A DNA stretch of 64,000 bases from JAGVPT01 sp963827085 (GTDB lineage Bacteria; Bacteroidota; Ignavibacteria; UBA10030; UBA8401), in assembly GCA_963827085.1 (NCBI GenBank), contig CAWGZY010000003.1, positions 248,001 through 312,000 on the forward strand. Reading direction: 5' to 3'. The notes under the pieces were generated by a model that was not told the DNA's origin, searched no databases, and was given only the letters and a program-made list of their open reading frames with translations. The number at the start of each line of letters is the position of its first letter. Position 1 is the stretch's first letter. The position numbers were made by a program, and so were the translations under genes. Below are positions 62,047 to 64,000 of the stretch, piece after piece.

Positions 62047-64000
62047 TCACTTGATAAGTAATAACTTTTGGATTCGTCTTTCTCCACCATATTTAGCGAC
62101 GCAAAGATAAAAACCTGAAGCCAGTGATTTGAAATCGAATTGAATCGTGTTGTAGCCTGCAGCGAAATCCCTTTTCATCGCTCGCAGAACCTCTCTTCCT
62201 AAAATATCATAAAATTGGAAGACAACTTCTCCCTGTATTGGCAAAAAAATGGCCAGCGAAGTTGACCCATTGAAAGGATTGGGATAGTTTTCAGTAATAC
62301 TAAAGGTAGTGGGTAGTTGAGGAACAGCGACAATTGATTGAAGAATAACCCGGCTTGAGTCAGCAAATATGGCGGTGAGTGTGTAGCTATACTTATTCGT
62401 GGATTGAGTTAATGAATCTATGGGAACGAAATAGTACCCATCCTGATTCTTTGGTGCATTGATTGATAATGAGGCGGTAACAAAAGACTCACCGGTTGAT
62501 ACCTCGGTTCTGAGGACTTCAAATCTGGAAATGAATGATTCATTTTGAATCTTCCATTCTAAATACAGCCGGTTCTCAGATGAGTAGATATTGCAATTCG
62601 AAAGCTGAACTGCCGTGCTGCCTCCCGAAAAGGAAATTGCTCCAGAAAACGAGACTTTTCCATCAGTTCCAATTCTTTTAATCCGGTATAAATAGTTGCC
62701 GATGATGGGCAAGGAATCTTCTATCACCAAAGGAGAGTTTCCAGAGACTAATCCAGAGTTTGCAACAGTCCAGAATTTAAAAGTTCCTCTTCCGCGTTGG
62801 AGCTCGTACATTGCCGATCCGCCTGCAGTCGTCGAAGGAGTGAAATGAGCTATCGCTTGATTTCCGGATTCAACGATATAAAAGGTATCGACCGGAGAGC
62901 TATACGTATATGGTCCGAGCTGCGCCCCGGCTGGGTTGTAAATGAAAAGACCTGAATTGGTTCCAACCCAGAGGTTGTTCGCGAAGTCCACTGAAACTGC
63001 ATTGATAATGTTTGTATTCAGGAGACTGTTGCTCGCGTCGTAAATTGTAAAAGCTGTTCCGTCATACTTCAAAAGGCCGTCTTGAGTAGCGATCCAAACG
63101 TTTCCAAATTGATCTTCAGCAAACTGATAGACAAATACTATAAATGGTCTTTGGTCGGAGTAAAAGGTCCTCCACTGAAGTCCATCGTACATCGAAAACC
63201 CATAATTTGGCATTCCCCAACTCCCGAACCACACGCGACCCTTCGAATCTGTGAAGATCCTATCGTATTCATCGTTCGGGAGGGTCGTGTCGCTCTCGTA
63301 GTAAAGATGCCAGGTAGTCCGATCGTACATAACTGTGCCGTTGTACCAACCGGTAGCCCAAACATTGTCATTCCGATCGATCGCAATATCCATGAATTGT
63401 GGACTGTAGTATTGAGACGGTCGCTCCATGCCGATGTCTTTTGGCAACCATTGCTTAAAACCATTTGCACCCATTGTCATAATCGATCCGTAGGCCGCCC
63501 AATATGCGCTGTACGTATCAATGTCCAAACCAGTGGCATAGTTGCCATTAATTCCATCATCCCAAAGTGAACCATCGGTGTGGAATCTGATCGGAGGATT
63601 AAGCCATTGTACTCCGCCTGTTTGAGTCCACGTGATGCCGTCAGTCTTTTGCGCCGTCATTTCAGCGGAGAGGTACGTCTCCCCGCTGGGTGATGTGCCC
63701 AATGAATAGATGAGATTTGATAACAGGGTCTTAGGGGTTGTGAAGGATTGCCACGACGAGCCGTTGAATTTCAGCAATCCCCAACGTGTGGCAAAATACT
63801 GATCAAATGAACTCAATGCATACTGTGAGTTGAATTGTTCAGTGAGTCCCGGGATAACACATATTCCGTTGGCCATTCCTGGTGTGCATGACACTCTGTT
63901 TCTCTGCATTTCAATGTCTAATCTGTAGAGAACTTGGTTCGGTACGTACCAGCCCTCTTTCGCCGCCAACCATAGACCGCCACGCGGGTCATTGTACATC
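62047..64000 (-). CDS. T9SS-secreted propeller protein, partial
   Basis: The frame is open to the right edge; about 650 residues are visible and the true start lies outside. The N-terminal part has beta-propeller blades of the two-component-regulator type (NVWIATQDGLLKYDG, NLWVGTNSGLFIYNP, RVWFGSWGMPNYGFSMYDG). A fibronectin-like region follows, then a C-terminal T9SS domain (NYPNPFNGSTSLAIFLP, FYDILGREVLRAM, SLASGFYLCVA, KLLLIK). It should be exported to the cell surface. The internal Met at 63999 is not a likely start. Confidence 0.88.
   Translation of the reverse strand, partial: MYNDPRGGLWLAAKEGWYVPNQVLYRLDIEMQRNRVSCTPGMANGICVIPGLTEQFNSQYALSSFDQYFATRWGLLKFNGSSWQSFTTPKTLLSNLIYSLGTSPSGETYLSAEMTAQKTDGITWTQTGGVQWLNPPIRFHTDGSLWDDGINGNYATGLDIDTYSAYWAAYGSIMTMGANGFKQWLPKDIGMERPSQYYSPQFMDIAIDRNDNVWATGWYNGTVMYDRTTWHLYYESDTTLPNDEYDRIFTDSKGRVWFGSWGMPNYGFSMYDGLQWRTFYSDQRPFIVFVYQFAEDQFGNVWIATQDGLLKYDGTAFTIYDASNSLLNTNIINAVSVDFANNLWVGTNSGLFIYNPAGAQLGPYTYSSPVDTFYIVESGNQAIAHFTPSTTAGGSAMYELQRGRGTFKFWTVANSGLVSGNSPLVIEDSLPIIGNYLYRIKRIGTDGKVSFSGAISFSGGSTAVQLSNCNIYSSENRLYLEWKIQNESFISRFEVLRTEVSTGESFVTASLSINAPKNQDGYYFVPIDSLTQSTNKYSYTLTAIFADSSRVILQSIVAVPQLPTTFSITENYPNPFNGSTSLAIFLPIQGEVVFQFYDILGREVLRAMKRDFAAGYNTIQFDFKSLASGFYLCVAKYGGERRIQKLLLIK

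Overview
The window looks like a chromosomal segment of a free-living member of the Bacteroidota/Chlorobi (FCB) group, most likely on the Ignavibacteria side. Two secreted proteins end in type IX secretion sorting domains (YPNPFN, LASGVYFY motifs), a Wzi-type capsule protein is present, and a tiny bS22/mS38-like protein of the kind found in these phyla is encoded. Many genes have clear Shine-Dalgarno boxes and frequent TTG or GTG starts, which argues against Bacteroidia proper. The species cannot be named from the sequence.

Region 1 (1-7.5 kb, all minus strand) is a surface-polysaccharide cluster: Wzx flippase, UDP-galactopyranose mutase, two GT2 glycosyltransferases, a GT11 fucosyltransferase and two GT4-like glycosyltransferases, transcribed behind an EF-G2-type GTPase gene. 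Region 2 (7.5-30 kb) is housekeeping: EF-G2, small envelope proteins, bS22-like protein, HU, SppA, MltG, chorismate mutase, TrpA, TsaD, DacB, a DUF4097 protein, an M28 peptidase, PrmA, Ppx/GppA, cysteine desulfurase, an ECF sigma/anti-sigma/Spy-like operon, Wzi and TerC. Region 3 (30-33 kb) starts at tRNA-Leu and carries a decayed integrase start, a truncated DoxX gene, a YdeI gene and a radical SAM/SPASM gene. Region 4 (33-42 kb) is an L-arabinose locus: galM, araB, araD, araA, a HAD phosphatase and a secreted GH31 glycosidase. Region 5 (42-47 kb) holds a His-rich repeat protein, an MFS exporter and two envelope proteins.

Region 6 (47.2-48.0 kb) is the most unusual part. A complete tRNA-Val gene is followed by two tandem copies of a small GIY-YIG nuclease gene. 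Each nuclease gene starts two bases after a tRNA-Val 3' end, finishes in a sequence identical to part of the tRNA-Val D arm, and is followed by a palindrome and another tRNA-Val 3' half. The palindromes sit where the anticodon arm or T arm should be. tRNA-Gly lies beside this array.

Region 7 (48-62 kb) looks like an old integrated element mixed with surface-protein genes: an excisionase-like protein, two secreted proteins, a primase/SF3 helicase replication protein, a LexA-type winged-helix regulator, a zinc-finger protein, an RloC-like ATPase broken by one inserted base, and an unknown partner protein. A second T9SS protein runs off the right edge.

The intergenic spaces carry several families of short palindromic or foldback repeats. 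At least three families have two or more copies inside the window. No CRISPR array, rRNA or intact transposase was seen.
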